A stretch of 64,000 nt of DNA, from assembly GCA_036844945.1 (NCBI GenBank), contig DAIUEV010000002.1, forward strand, positions 1 through 64,000, given 5' to 3'. Shown one piece after another: positions 42,202-51,312 of the stretch. The DNA comes from Palsa-461 sp036844945 (lineage in GTDB: Bacteria > Actinomycetota > Acidimicrobiia > Acidimicrobiales > RAAP-2). Position 1 is the first letter of the stretch; each line of letters begins with the position of its first letter. The notes under the pieces are model-generated. The model saw only the letters and a program-made list of their open reading frames with translations. It was not told where the DNA came from and searched no databases. The position numbers and the translations under genes are program-made.

Positions 42202-43422
42202 GTGGAACTCGACCTCGGGCCCGAGTTGCGGTCATTCCGCGACGAGATCAGGACCTTCCTCTCCGAACACCGGATCGAACAGCTGGCCGGCGTCGATCCT
42301 CTCGCCGGGTTCGCCGGCCAGGCGGAGGAGGACTCGGAGAACCGGGCCGAGGCCTGGCGCCAGTGGGAGGCGGCGCTCGCGTCCGAGCGGCTGATCTGCC
42401 CGCAGTGGCCCAGCGAGGTCGGCGGCCGCGGGTTGTCGGGGGTCGAGATGGCCGTCTTGAACGAGGAGTTCGACCGCGACGGCATGCCAAGGGTGATGCG
42501 AGGCATGGGCGAGTCGCTCGTCGGACCCTCGATCATCGTGCACGGCACGGACGAGCAGCGGGCGCACTTCCTCCCCCGCATCATCGACGGGACCGACCGG
42601 TACTGCCAGGGCTTCTCGGAGCCCGACCACGGTTCGGATCTCGCCGGGGTCGAGACCCGCGGGGTCGTCGACGGCGACGAGATGGTGGTGACCGGCCAGA
42701 AGGTGTGGACGTCGGGGGCGCACCTCGCCAACACGATCTTCACCTTGTGCCGGACCGACCCGGACGTGCCGAAGCACCGGGGCCTGTCCTACGTGCTGAT
42801 CCCGATGACGCGGGCGGACGGCTCGAGCAACGGCATCGAGCTGCAGCCGCTGCGCCAGATGTCGGGGGCGAGCGGCTTCTGCCAGGAGTTCATCGAGGGG
42901 GCCCGGGCGCCTCTGTTCAACGTGATCGGTGGCCTCCACAACGGGTGGCGGGTCGCGATGACGACGCTCGGCAACGAGCGCGGCGGCCGGGCCACCACCA
43001 TGCACCTCCGCTACGAGCGCGAGTTCTGGGACCTGGTCGACGAGGCGCGCAAGCAGTCGAGCCATACCGACCCGCTCGTCCGGCAGGACCTGGCATGGGC
43101 CTACACCCAGGTCGAGATCATGCGGTATTCGGGGCTCCGCCTCCTTGCCACGCTGGCGGCCAAGCGCGAGCCCGGGCCCGAGGCGAGCATCAACAAGCTG
43201 TTCTGGTCCGAGTACCACAAGCGCTTCGGGAACATCGCGGTCAACCTCGTCGGCGCCCAGGGCATGATCCGGCCCGAGGGTCCCGGCTACCGGACCGATC
43301 GCTGGCAGCAGGCATTCCTCGGGAGCCGTGCCGGGACGATCTTCTCGGGGACGAGCGAGATCCAGCACAACATCATCGGGGAACGGGCCCTCGGACTCCC
43401 AAAGGAGCCGGTGGTCGGCTGA
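42202..43422 (+). CDS. Acyl-CoA dehydrogenase lacking the usual C-terminal catalytic Glu
   Basis: 406 residues from GTG 42202 (AAGGGGGGCGC upstream). An acyl-CoA dehydrogenase fold: QGFSEPDHGSDLAGVETR, GQKVWTSGAH, and a C-terminal AGTIFSGTSEIQHNIIGERALGLP. The position that is Glu in short/medium-chain enzymes (YEGTSQIQ) is Ser here (FSGTSE). This pattern is common in mycobacterial FadE subfamilies, including alpha/beta heterotetrameric steroid enzymes. It heads a likely operon with thiolase, enoyl-CoA hydratase, alpha/beta-hydrolase and PhyH genes. Confidence 0.9.
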   Translation: MELDLGPELRSFRDEIRTFLSEHRIEQLAGVDPLAGFAGQAEEDSENRAEAWRQWEAALASERLICPQWPSEVGGRGLSGVEMAVLNEEFDRDGMPRVMRGMGESLVGPSIIVHGTDEQRAHFLPRIIDGTDRYCQGFSEPDHGSDLAGVETRGVVDGDEMVVTGQKVWTSGAHLANTIFTLCRTDPDVPKHRGLSYVLIPMTRADGSSNGIELQPLRQMSGASGFCQEFIEGARAPLFNVIGGLHNGWRVAMTTLGNERGGRATTMHLRYEREFWDLVDEARKQSSHTDPLVRQDLAWAYTQVEIMRYSGLRLLATLAAKREPGPEASINKLFWSEYHKRFGNIAVNLVGAQGMIRPEGPGYRTDRWQQAFLGSRAGTIFSGTSEIQHNIIGERALGLPKEPVVG

Positions 43423-43471
43423 TCCCCGCGCAGCGCGCACCCATCACACGACGAGAGACGAGGAGCACGAA

Positions 43472-44677
43472 GTGCCGGAACAAGATGCCGTAATCGTGGC
43501 GACCGCCCGCAGCGCGATCGGTCGGGCCAACAAGGGCGCCCTGGTCGACTACCGGGCCGACGAGCTCATGGCGGCCATCCTCAACGCCCTGATGGACAAG
43601 GTCCCGCAGGTGAAGAAGGAGGACGTGGTCGACATCATCTGTGGGAACGTGGCCCAGCAGGGTGAGACCGGGTTCTCGATCGCCCGCACGGCGGGCATCC
43701 TGGCCGGCTTCCCGCTGACCGTGCCGGGCCTCACCCTCAATCGGTTCTGCTCGTCCAGCCTGCAGTCGATCCGATCGGCGGCCCATGCCATCAAGGCGGG
43801 GGAGGGCGAGGTGTTCATCGCCGCCGGGGTCGAGAAGAGCTCCCGGCCGCCCGCCCCCGAGGGCGGCGAGGCGGCGCCACCCCCGCGCGGCCGCGGGATC
43901 GGCCCCGGTGGCCTCAACCCCAAGCTGCTCGGCCGTGACTCGGGCTTCCCGAACGTCTACATCCCGATGGGCATGACCGCGGAGAACGTGGCGGAGCGCT
44001 TCAAGGTCAGCCGGGAGGACCAGGACGCCTTCGCCAAGCTGAGCCAGGACCGTGCCGTCGCCGCCCAGGAGCAGGGCGTCTTCGAGCGGGAGATCTCGCC
44101 CGTCACCAAGGAGGACGGGACGGTGGTGGACAAGGACGACGGGCCGCGGCCCGGCACGACCCTCGAGCGGCTGGCCGAGCTCCAGCCGGTCTTCAAGCCG
44201 GAGGGCGGCACCGTCACCGCCGGGAACGCCTGCCCGCTCAACGACGGCGCCGCTGCGGTGCTGGTGATGAGCCGCGCAAGGGCCGACCATCTGGGGCTCA
44301 AGCCGCTCGCCCGCATCGTGGCCTCCGCCGTCAGCGGCAACGACCCCGAGATCATGGGGGTCGCGCCGATCGACGCGGTGCCGAGGGCCCTCGAGGCCGC
44401 CAACATGAAGATCTCCGACGTCGACGTGGTCGAGCTGAACGAGGCGTTCGCGGCCCAGGTGCTCCCGGTGTGCTGGGAGACCGGCATCGACATCGAGCAC
44501 CAGCTCAACCCGCACGGCGGCGCCATCGCGCTCGGTCACCCCTTCGGGATGACCGGTGCCCGCATCATGACCACGCTCATCAACGACTTGCAGACGCTGG
44601 ACAAGACGATCGGCGTGGAGACGATGTGCGCCGCCGGCGGCATGGCCATGGCGATGGTCATCGAGCGGCTCGACTGA
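43472..44677 (+). CDS. Acetyl-CoA acetyltransferase/thiolase
   Basis: 401 residues from GTG 43472 with AGGAGCACGA upstream. The active-site Cys in LNRFCSSSLQS, catalytic His in GGAIALGHPFGMTGARI, and second Cys in ETMCAAGGMAMA are all present. A Pro/Gly-rich loop, SSRPPAPEGGEAAPPPRGRG, follows the ESM-equivalent position (reading VEKSS), longer than usual. It cleaves 3-oxoacyl-CoA in the catabolic operon starting at 42202; 49 bases separate it from the acyl-CoA dehydrogenase gene. Confidence 0.93.
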   Translation: MPEQDAVIVATARSAIGRANKGALVDYRADELMAAILNALMDKVPQVKKEDVVDIICGNVAQQGETGFSIARTAGILAGFPLTVPGLTLNRFCSSSLQSIRSAAHAIKAGEGEVFIAAGVEKSSRPPAPEGGEAAPPPRGRGIGPGGLNPKLLGRDSGFPNVYIPMGMTAENVAERFKVSREDQDAFAKLSQDRAVAAQEQGVFEREISPVTKEDGTVVDKDDGPRPGTTLERLAELQPVFKPEGGTVTAGNACPLNDGAAAVLVMSRARADHLGLKPLARIVASAVSGNDPEIMGVAPIDAVPRALEAANMKISDVDVVELNEAFAAQVLPVCWETGIDIEHQLNPHGGAIALGHPFGMTGARIMTTLINDLQTLDKTIGVETMCAAGGMAMAMVIERLD

Positions 44678-44693
44678 TCCGACCGGGAGAGAC

Positions 44694-45488
44694 ATGCCCG
44701 AACATCTGCGGGTCGAGCGCGACGACCATGTCGCGGTCGCGACGCTCGATCGCCCCGACAAGCTGAACGCGCTCAGCGGGGCGCTCTCGGCGGAGATCCT
44801 CGAGCTCTGCCGCGAGGTGAACGAGGACGACGACGTGTGGGCGCTCATCATCACCGGCGCGGGGAGAGGCTTCTGCTCCGGCGCCGACCTGACCGGGCAG
44901 CGGCCGACTGACCGGCCCCAGGCGACTCAATCCGAGCGGTCGGACGAGCTCGGGTGGGTGGGTCGGCAGGCGCTCGGGGTCTCGGGCATCGCGAAACCGA
45001 CGATCGCGGCGGTGAACGGGGTGGCGGCGGGAGCCGGCATGAGCCTGGCCCTCGCCTGCGACCTGCGCACGGGCGACCAGCGCAGCCGCTTCCGCACGGT
45101 CTTCTCCGAGCGGTCTCTCAGCCCCGACTCGGGGATGAGCTACTTCCTCCCGAGGATCGTCGGCTACTCACGGGCCGCCGATCTCATCTTCACGAGCCGG
45201 GACGTCGGGGCCGAGGAGGCCTATCGGCTCGGACTGCTCGATCGGCTCGCCGAAGGCGAGGGGGCGCTCGACGCGGCGCTCGAGCTCGCCCGGACCATCG
45301 CGTCGCTGCCGCCCGTTGCGACCCGCTCGGCCAAGCGGGTGCTCCAGCACAACATCGATGTCGCCCTGCGCGATGCCCTCGTGTACGAGACCGCCGGGCT
45401 CGGCTACGCCCGCCGGGCCCCGAACGACGTCGCCGAGGCAGGCGCCAGCTTCCGCGAGCGGCGCCCGGCGCGGTTCACCGGCACGTGA
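44694..45488 (+). CDS. Enoyl-CoA hydratase/isomerase (crotonase) family
   Basis: 264 residues from ATG. Crotonase features: ATLDRPDKLNALSGAL, the first oxyanion loop GRGFCSGADLTGQ, AVNGVAAGAGMSLALACDLR and the second oxyanion-hole region, with SLSPDSGMSYFLPRIVG matching the family's GLxPDxG(G/A)xxxLPR stretch. A canonical second catalytic Glu is not obvious at DSG, so isomerase or another crotonase reaction is possible. Sixteen bases after the thiolase and overlapping the next gene by four bases (GTGA). Confidence 0.9.
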   Translation: MPEHLRVERDDHVAVATLDRPDKLNALSGALSAEILELCREVNEDDDVWALIITGAGRGFCSGADLTGQRPTDRPQATQSERSDELGWVGRQALGVSGIAKPTIAAVNGVAAGAGMSLALACDLRTGDQRSRFRTVFSERSLSPDSGMSYFLPRIVGYSRAADLIFTSRDVGAEEAYRLGLLDRLAEGEGALDAALELARTIASLPPVATRSAKRVLQHNIDVALRDALVYETAGLGYARRAPNDVAEAGASFRERRPARFTGT

Positions 45489-46840
45489 CCGCGGCGGCGG
45501 ATCGGGCCGCGATCGAGGGACCCATCACCGGCGGTCGGCACGGCTGGCCGTTCGGTGCATCGCTCGACGACCTCGGCGCGATCGGCTACGTCGAGGAGGA
45601 GTTCTTCCTCGAGGGCGAGGCGAACGCGTTCCGCGCCACCGCGGACTTCGGAACCGACGGCCGGTGGGCGGCCGAACCCGGCGACTCGGCCCGGTTCCGG
45701 ACCCGGGTCCTGGTGCAGCGGCCCCGCGACGCCTCGCGGTTCAACGGCACCGTCGTCGTCGGCTGGAACAACGTCACCGCCGGCTACGAGCTCCTGGCCG
45801 ATCTGCCGTCCCTCCTCGAGGAGGGCTTCGCCTATGCGTGCGCCTCGGTCCAGCAGGTCGGGGTCAACGGGGTCGGCACCGCCCCCGAAGGGCTCAGGGC
45901 GTGGGACCCCGAGCGCTACGGCAGCCTCGAGCACCCCGGCGACCGCTTCTCCTACGCGATGTTGAGCGCGGCGGCCCGGGCCTTCGGCCCCGGCCGTCCG
46001 ACCGGCCCCTCCGACCCCATGGGTGGGCTCCCGGTCGAGCGGACCGTGGCGCTCGGCGCCTCCCAGTCGGCGGCGCGGCTCGCCACCTACATCAACGCGG
46101 TCCAGCCGCTCGACTCGGCCTTCGACGGGTTCCTCGTGCTGATCCACTTCGGCAGCGGGGCCCCCCTCGACGACGATGCGGTCTTCGACGCCAGCTCCCC
46201 CCGGGCCAGCTCGGTCTTCCGCACCCGGACGAGCTTGCGGGACGTCGGTGTCCCGATCATGCTCGTCAACTCGGAGACCGAGACCCCCGCCTACACCCCG
46301 TCGCGCCAGCCCGACACCGACCGGTTCCGCTTCTGGGAGGTGGCCGGAGCCGCCCATGTGTCGATGCCCCAGATGGCCCGGCGGACCGCCAAGGCGGCGC
46401 GCGACGGGGTGACCGTCCGCGCCAACCCCGAACCGCCGTCCCACATCTCCTACGTTCCGGCGGCCAGCGCCGCGTTGGGCCACCTGCAGCGCTGGATGAC
46501 CGGCGGGCCGCCGCCACCGACCCAGGCGCGGATCGAGCTCGAGGGTGACGCGACGGTCGCTAGGGACGCGCACGGCAATGCCCGGGGCGGGGTGCGGATG
46601 CCGGGGGTCGAGGTGCCCCTCGCCCACAACACCGGGATCAGCCCGTTCGAGGGCCTCGCAGGCCTCGGGGGTCGACACGAGCCGTTCTCGGTCGAGACGC
46701 TGGTCTCTCTCTACGCCGACCGCGACACCTACGTGGCGCGCTTCTCCGAGGCCGCAGCCGCGGCGGTCATGGCCGGCGTGCTCCGGCCGAGCGAGGCAGA
46801 CGGGTTGATCGCCGACGCCCGCCAGACTCCGTCGTTCTGA
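45485..46840 (+). CDS. Alpha/beta-hydrolase domain protein (Abhydrolase_10 type)
   Basis: 451 residues from GTG 45485. Nucleophile region ALGASQSAARLATYIN (GxSxS rather than GxSxG), a preceding VVVGWNNVTAGYEL, the possible acidic region in VNSETETPAY, and the catalytic His candidate in VAGAAHVSMP. It is related to the larger protein at 6528-8282. Overlap with the crotonase gene implies coupling. Its place in the acyl-CoA catabolic operon suggests hydrolysis of an ester or lactone, with substrate unknown. Confidence 0.78.
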   Translation: MTAAADRAAIEGPITGGRHGWPFGASLDDLGAIGYVEEEFFLEGEANAFRATADFGTDGRWAAEPGDSARFRTRVLVQRPRDASRFNGTVVVGWNNVTAGYELLADLPSLLEEGFAYACASVQQVGVNGVGTAPEGLRAWDPERYGSLEHPGDRFSYAMLSAAARAFGPGRPTGPSDPMGGLPVERTVALGASQSAARLATYINAVQPLDSAFDGFLVLIHFGSGAPLDDDAVFDASSPRASSVFRTRTSLRDVGVPIMLVNSETETPAYTPSRQPDTDRFRFWEVAGAAHVSMPQMARRTAKAARDGVTVRANPEPPSHISYVPAASAALGHLQRWMTGGPPPPTQARIELEGDATVARDAHGNARGGVRMPGVEVPLAHNTGISPFEGLAGLGGRHEPFSVETLVSLYADRDTYVARFSEAAAAAVMAGVLRPSEADGLIADARQTPSF

Positions 46841-46846
46841 GCGCTC

Positions 46847-47674
46847 GTGCCGCGGATCGGGAGCCTTCCCGAGCTCGGCCCGACCCGCGGTGCGCCGGAC
46901 GGCGCCGTCGAGGAGTTCTCGGCCAAGGGACACGGCCTTGTCCGGGGGCTGTGCACGAGGACCGAGGTGGCCGCCTACCGCGATGCGATCCGCGCCGCCG
47001 CGGCGCGCCGGAACCCCGATCCGGTGCCCCTCGAACAGCGCGACACCTACGGCCGGGCCTTCCTGCAATCGACCAACCTCTGGCGCCTCGACGAGGACGT
47101 GCGGGCGTTCGTGTGGCCCCCCCGCTTCGCGCGGGTGGCCGCCGAGTTGCTGGGCGTCGGCGGCGTCCGCCTGTATCACGACCAGGCCCTGTTCAAGGAG
47201 CCCGGCGGGGGGCCCACGCCGTGGCACCAGGACCAGATCTACTGGCCGTTCGACTCCGACCGGACCATCACCATGTGGATGCCCCTCGTCGACATTCCCG
47301 ACCAGGTCGGCTCGATGACGTTCGCGTCCGGGAGCCAGTCGCTCGGGGACCTGGGCGCCTACGACATCTCCGACGCCAGCGACGAAGCGGCCGCCGAGAC
47401 GGTGGCGGCCCGCGGCCTGACGCTCTTCACCTATGGCGCCCTCGACGCGGGTGACGCCACCTTCCACCGCGGATGGACCCTGCACCGGGCCGGCCCGAAC
47501 CCGACGACGCAGATGCGCGAGGTCATGACGATCATCTGGTTCGCCGACGGTGCCCGCGCGATCGAGCCCGTCAACCGGTATCAGGCCTTCGACCTGGCGG
47601 TGTGGCTCAAGGGGACGAGCGCCGGCGAGCTGGCCGTCGGTCCGAGGAACCCGCTGCTGTGGCCGGTGCCCTGA
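46847..47674 (+). CDS. Phytanoyl-CoA dioxygenase (PhyH) family protein
   Basis: 275 residues from GTG 46847, six bases after the preceding stop. The Fe(II) site is visible: TPWHQDQIYWPF (His and Asp) and the distal His in GWTLHRAGPNPT; Arg in MREVMTIIWF may bind 2-oxoglutarate. PhyH-family enzymes hydroxylate alpha to a carboxyl or CoA thioester, or halogenate or epoxidise. As the last gene of the operon that begins with the acyl-CoA dehydrogenase, it may hydroxylate a branched acyl-CoA. Confidence 0.88.
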   Translation: MPRIGSLPELGPTRGAPDGAVEEFSAKGHGLVRGLCTRTEVAAYRDAIRAAAARRNPDPVPLEQRDTYGRAFLQSTNLWRLDEDVRAFVWPPRFARVAAELLGVGGVRLYHDQALFKEPGGGPTPWHQDQIYWPFDSDRTITMWMPLVDIPDQVGSMTFASGSQSLGDLGAYDISDASDEAAAETVAARGLTLFTYGALDAGDATFHRGWTLHRAGPNPTTQMREVMTIIWFADGARAIEPVNRYQAFDLAVWLKGTSAGELAVGPRNPLLWPVP

Positions 47675-47713
47675 TCGTCCCCCCCGCGCGAGGGCGTCCC
47701 GGCCGCTCGAGCT

Positions 47714-48502
47714 CTACTTGCCGACTTCGGCCAGGATCTGCTTGGCGTAGGTCACCTTTCCGGTGAGGGTGGCGGGGTCGCCGGTGGCGAGCGCGTAGAT
47801 GGCCTCGGCCATCACCTCGACCGGCTCGTGGCGGTCCGGCGAGCTGAACTGGTCCAACCGGTGGTACAGCACGCCCGGGGTGAGTACGAGGCCCGACGGC
47901 GACACCACGTTCACCGCGATCCCGTCGTCGTAGACCTCGGCCGCGAGCCCGGTCGTGAACCGCTCGAGTGCCGCCTTGCACATCCCGTACACCGCGCCTC
48001 CGCCGCGGCCCCGCCCCGGGTAGGGCGGGCCCTGCGGGTGGCGGGCGGCCCCCGAGGAGACGTTGACGATCCAGCCGGACTTGCGCTCCCTCATCCCCGG
48101 CAGCACCAGCTGGCACAGCTCGAAGGGCGCACGGACCTGGACCTCGAACATCAGCCGGTAGTGGCGCTCGCTGAAGTCGGCGACCGGCTCGAAGTAGGTG
48201 ATGGCCGCGTTGTTGACCAGGATGTCGATCGGCCCGAGCTCCTTCGTGGCGGTCTCGATGATCCGGGCCCGGTCGGCCTGGTCGGACAGGTCGGCGGCGA
48301 TCGGGATGGCGGTGCCGCCGTCCTCGGTGATCTTCCCGACCACCGTCGACAGGCTCCCTGCGAACTGGTGGTCGCCCTCGTTGGCCGTCCTGGCGGTGAC
48401 GGCGACGGCCGCCCCGGCCCCGGCGAGGCGCTCGGCCGCCGCGGCCCCGATCCCCCGGCTGGCCCCGGTGACGACGGCGACCTTCCCCGACAGCTCCCCC
48501 AC
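47714..48502 (-). CDS. SDR-family oxidoreductase
   Basis: 262 residues from GTG 48502 (GGGAGGAACC upstream). Motifs: VVTGASRGIGAAA, LVNNAAITYF, VNVSSGAARHP, and YGMCKAAL, in which the catalytic Tyr and Lys are kept. A Gly/Arg-rich loop, PPYPGRGRGGGAVYG, expands the segment just before the catalytic Tyr. It is convergent with the PhyH gene and divergent from the PhzF gene. The substrate is unknown. Confidence 0.88.
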   Translation of the reverse strand: MGELSGKVAVVTGASRGIGAAAAERLAGAGAAVAVTARTANEGDHQFAGSLSTVVGKITEDGGTAIPIAADLSDQADRARIIETATKELGPIDILVNNAAITYFEPVADFSERHYRLMFEVQVRAPFELCQLVLPGMRERKSGWIVNVSSGAARHPQGPPYPGRGRGGGAVYGMCKAALERFTTGLAAEVYDDGIAVNVVSPSGLVLTPGVLYHRLDQFSSPDRHEPVEVMAEAIYALATGDPATLTGKVTYAKQILAEVGK

Positions 48503-48622
48503 GGTTCCTCCCTCGTCGGTGCACGATGCGGCCCGGACCCGGGACCGCGGCGCCATCATCCCCCATTGGAAACGATTCCGCACGCGCCGGCGGACCCCTG
48601 GACCGTCGGTAGGGTCTCCGCC

Positions 48623-49384
48623 GTGATCCTCGAGCTGACCGTCGTCGACGCGTTCACCGACCGGCCGTTCTCGGGGAACCCCGCCGCGGTCTGCCTGGTG
48701 GACGAGTTCCCCGTCGCAGGGCTCATGCAGGACATCGCGGCCGAGATGAACCTCGCCGAGACGGCGTTTGCGGTCCGACGGGCCGAGGGTCGCTACGACC
48801 TGCGGTGGTTCACCCCGACGGTCGAGGTGCCGCTGTGCGGCCACGCCACCCTGGCGACCACCCATGTGCTCGGCCGCCCGGCCACCTTCACCACCAAGAG
48901 CGGCGAGCTGGCCTGCACGTTCGCCGACGGCCACATCGAGATGGACTTCCCGGCCGACCCGCCCGCGGCCGCCGAGACCCCCCGGGGGGTCGGGCTGGAG
49001 GGCGCCGAGTGGTTCGGCCGGGGTCGCCGCTACGGGCTCGCACTGCTGGCCGATGCGGCGGCGGTGCGGTCCTTCCGCCCCGACTTCCAAGCCATCGAGC
49101 GGACCTTCGCGGACGCGCTGATCCTGACCGCGATCGGCGACCGCCCGGGGGTCGACTGCGTCAGCCGGTTCTTCGCGCCCGGCCTCGGTGTCCCCGAGGA
49201 CCCGGTGACCGGGTCGGCCCACTGCACCCTCGGGCCCTTCTGGTCCGCCCGCTTGGGGCGCGACTCTTTGACCGGCGAGCAAGCTTCGACCCGTGGGGGC
49301 ACCGTCCAGATGCGCGTCACCGGCGACCGGGTGGTCCTTGGCGGGCGCGCCGTCACCGTCTCCAAGGTGACCCTCTTCGCCTAA
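48623..49384 (+). CDS. PhzF-family isomerase-like protein
   Basis: 253 residues from GTG 48623. PhzF/DapF-like fold: VVDAFTDRPFSGNPAAVCLV, the catalytic Glu in NLAETAF, RWFTPTVEVPLCGHATLATTHVL, and the second half DPVTGSAHCTLGPFW. Members include phenazine biosynthesis PhzF and many uncharacterised isomerases. There are no other phenazine genes here, so that pathway is not implied. It is followed 47 bases on by the glycosyltransferase gene, on the same strand. Confidence 0.92.
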   Translation: MILELTVVDAFTDRPFSGNPAAVCLVDEFPVAGLMQDIAAEMNLAETAFAVRRAEGRYDLRWFTPTVEVPLCGHATLATTHVLGRPATFTTKSGELACTFADGHIEMDFPADPPAAAETPRGVGLEGAEWFGRGRRYGLALLADAAAVRSFRPDFQAIERTFADALILTAIGDRPGVDCVSRFFAPGLGVPEDPVTGSAHCTLGPFWSARLGRDSLTGEQASTRGGTVQMRVTGDRVVLGGRAVTVSKVTLFA

Positions 49385-49431
49385 GCGACGATCCCCGGTG
49401 CCCGAAGGGTGGCTCTTTAGTCTTTGACCCG

Positions 49432-51312
49432 ATGACGGTTGTCGCCACGGCGCTGGCCCGGCGCACCGAACCGCTCGGGACCTCACTCGTCGAACGGGGC
49501 CTGCTCTCGCACGAACAACTCGACTGGGCGCTCGGCGTCCAAGGGGTGACCGGATCGCGACTCGGGAGCATCCTGATCGCCGCCGGGCTGGTGCGCCGGA
49601 TCGACGTCTATCGGGTGCTCTCGGACTCGTGGGGGTGCCAGTTCGTCGACCTGACGGTCACCCGCATCGACCGGGCGCTCCTCGGCCAGCTCGACCCCCG
49701 CCGGCTGGCCGACGAGCAGTGGATCCCGGTCCGGCGGCTCGACGACGGCTCGGTGCTCGTGGCCACCGCCGAGCGGCCCGACCGGCACCGGGCCGAGTAC
49801 ATCGCGATCGCGCTGGGCCTCCCGGTGCGGCTCGTTGCCACGACCGACTGGGACATCCGCAAGGCGATCGCCCAGTGCTTCGCCGACACCATCCTCGAAG
49901 AGGCGACCCTCGGCCTGTGGCGCCACGACGAGGATCACTCGGCCCGCCGGGTACTCTCGAGCGTCCAGACGGTCGTCGCTATCGCGGTCTTGGTGATCAC
50001 GGCGGAGGCGTTCTTCTTGGCGCCGATCGGCTCGGCCGTGATTCTCTCGGCGGTCGTCGGCGTGGGCTTCCTCGTGTCGGTGCTCTTCAAGTTCGTGGTC
50101 TGCATGGTCGGCTCTCGCTACGAGTACACCGAGTCGGTCACGGAGAACGACATCGAGGCGCTGCGGGACGCAGACCTGCCCCTCTACACGATCCTCGTCC
50201 CCGCCTATCGCGAGGCCAACGTCGTCGGCGCCCTGATGGCCAACCTCGCGGAGCTCGACTACCCACACGACAAGCTCGAGATCCTTCTCCTGCTCGAGCA
50301 GGACGACGAGGAGACCCGGGCCGCCGCCATCGCAGCCCGGCCGCCCGAGACGGTCACGATCGTGACGGTCCCTCCGGGCCAGCCCCAGACCAAGCCCAAG
50401 GCGTGCAACGTCGGCCTGTTCCTCGCCCGCGGCGAGTACCTCGTCATCTACGACGCCGAGGACCGGCCCGAGCCGGGGCAGCTGAAAGCCGCGCTGGTGG
50501 CGTTCGACCGCGCCGACGAGCGCCAGGTCTGCGTGCAGGCGGCCCTCAACTATTTCAATGCCGACGAGAACATGCTCACGAAGATGTTCACGCTCGAGTA
50601 CTCGTTCTGGTTCGACTACATGCTGCCGGGGCTCGAGGCACTGCGGCTGCCCATCCCGCTCGGCGGGACCTCGAACCACTTCCGCACCGACGCGCTGCGC
50701 CGCCTCGGTGGGTGGGACCCGTTCAACGTGACCGAGGACGCCGATCTCGGCATCCGCTCGGCCGCGCTCGGCGAGACGGTCGGCGTCATCTCCTCGACCA
50801 CCTTCGAGGAGGCCAACAACGCCTACGGCAACTTCGTGCGCCAGCGCTCCCGTTGGATCAAGGGCTACATGCAGACCACGCTCGTGCACCTGCGCCACCC
50901 GATCGAGCTGGTCCGGACGGCCGGGTGGACCAAGACCCTCGGATTCGCGCTGCTGGTCGGAGGCACCCCGCTGTCGTTCCTCTTCGTGCCGCCGCTCTAC
51001 CTGCTCTTTGCGATCACCATGATCGTGGGGCCCAAGTCGGTGGCCCGGTTCTTCCCGGGCTGGGTCCTATGGGTGAGCGTCGCCTGCCTGATCCTCGGCA
51101 ACGCCATGATGATCTACGTCTCGATGATGGGCGTCTTCAAGCGGCGCCGCTACCGACTCGTGTTGTGGGCCCTGGCCAACCCCCTCTACTGGCTGCTGCA
51201 CTCGCTCGCCGCCTACAAGGCGCTGTGGCAGCTGATCGTGAAGCCTCACTACTGGGAGAAGACGGAACATGGCCTCAGCGACCACCTCGCTGCGCGCCCC
51301 GGCGTTCCTTAG
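49432..51312 (+). CDS. MshEN-domain membrane glycosyltransferase (GT2), predicted c-di-GMP-controlled
   Basis: 626 residues. Residues about 13-150 form a GspE_N/MshEN domain with two tandem motifs, LGTSLVERGLLSHEQL (15-30) and RLGSILIAAGLVRRIDV (43-59), like the c-di-GMP-binding repeats of MshE. Then come two membrane helices (about 177-225) and a GT2 catalytic domain with LPLYTILVPAYREANV, the DxxD pair DAED (341-344), TEDADLG (435-441) and QRSRW (471-475). Several C-terminal helices follow. This is cellulose/poly-glycan synthase architecture with a fused c-di-GMP sensor. The product is unknown. The next gene overlaps it by 44 bases. Confidence 0.88.
   Translation: MTVVATALARRTEPLGTSLVERGLLSHEQLDWALGVQGVTGSRLGSILIAAGLVRRIDVYRVLSDSWGCQFVDLTVTRIDRALLGQLDPRRLADEQWIPVRRLDDGSVLVATAERPDRHRAEYIAIALGLPVRLVATTDWDIRKAIAQCFADTILEEATLGLWRHDEDHSARRVLSSVQTVVAIAVLVITAEAFFLAPIGSAVILSAVVGVGFLVSVLFKFVVCMVGSRYEYTESVTENDIEALRDADLPLYTILVPAYREANVVGALMANLAELDYPHDKLEILLLLEQDDEETRAAAIAARPPETVTIVTVPPGQPQTKPKACNVGLFLARGEYLVIYDAEDRPEPGQLKAALVAFDRADERQVCVQAALNYFNADENMLTKMFTLEYSFWFDYMLPGLEALRLPIPLGGTSNHFRTDALRRLGGWDPFNVTEDADLGIRSAALGETVGVISSTTFEEANNAYGNFVRQRSRWIKGYMQTTLVHLRHPIELVRTAGWTKTLGFALLVGGTPLSFLFVPPLYLLFAITMIVGPKSVARFFPGWVLWVSVACLILGNAMMIYVSMMGVFKRRRYRLVLWALANPLYWLLHSLAAYKALWQLIVKPHYWEKTEHGLSDHLAARPGVP

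Noticed and set aside
45404..47485. A 693-codon minus-strand frame across the hydrolase and PhyH genes
   Set aside because: It is the antisense of two clearly conserved genes; high GC gives long chance frames, and its translation is Arg/Gly-rich with no recognisable domain.
48623..49384. Phenazine biosynthesis from the PhzF-like protein
   Set aside because: PhzF-fold proteins are widespread isomerases and no other phenazine genes are present.
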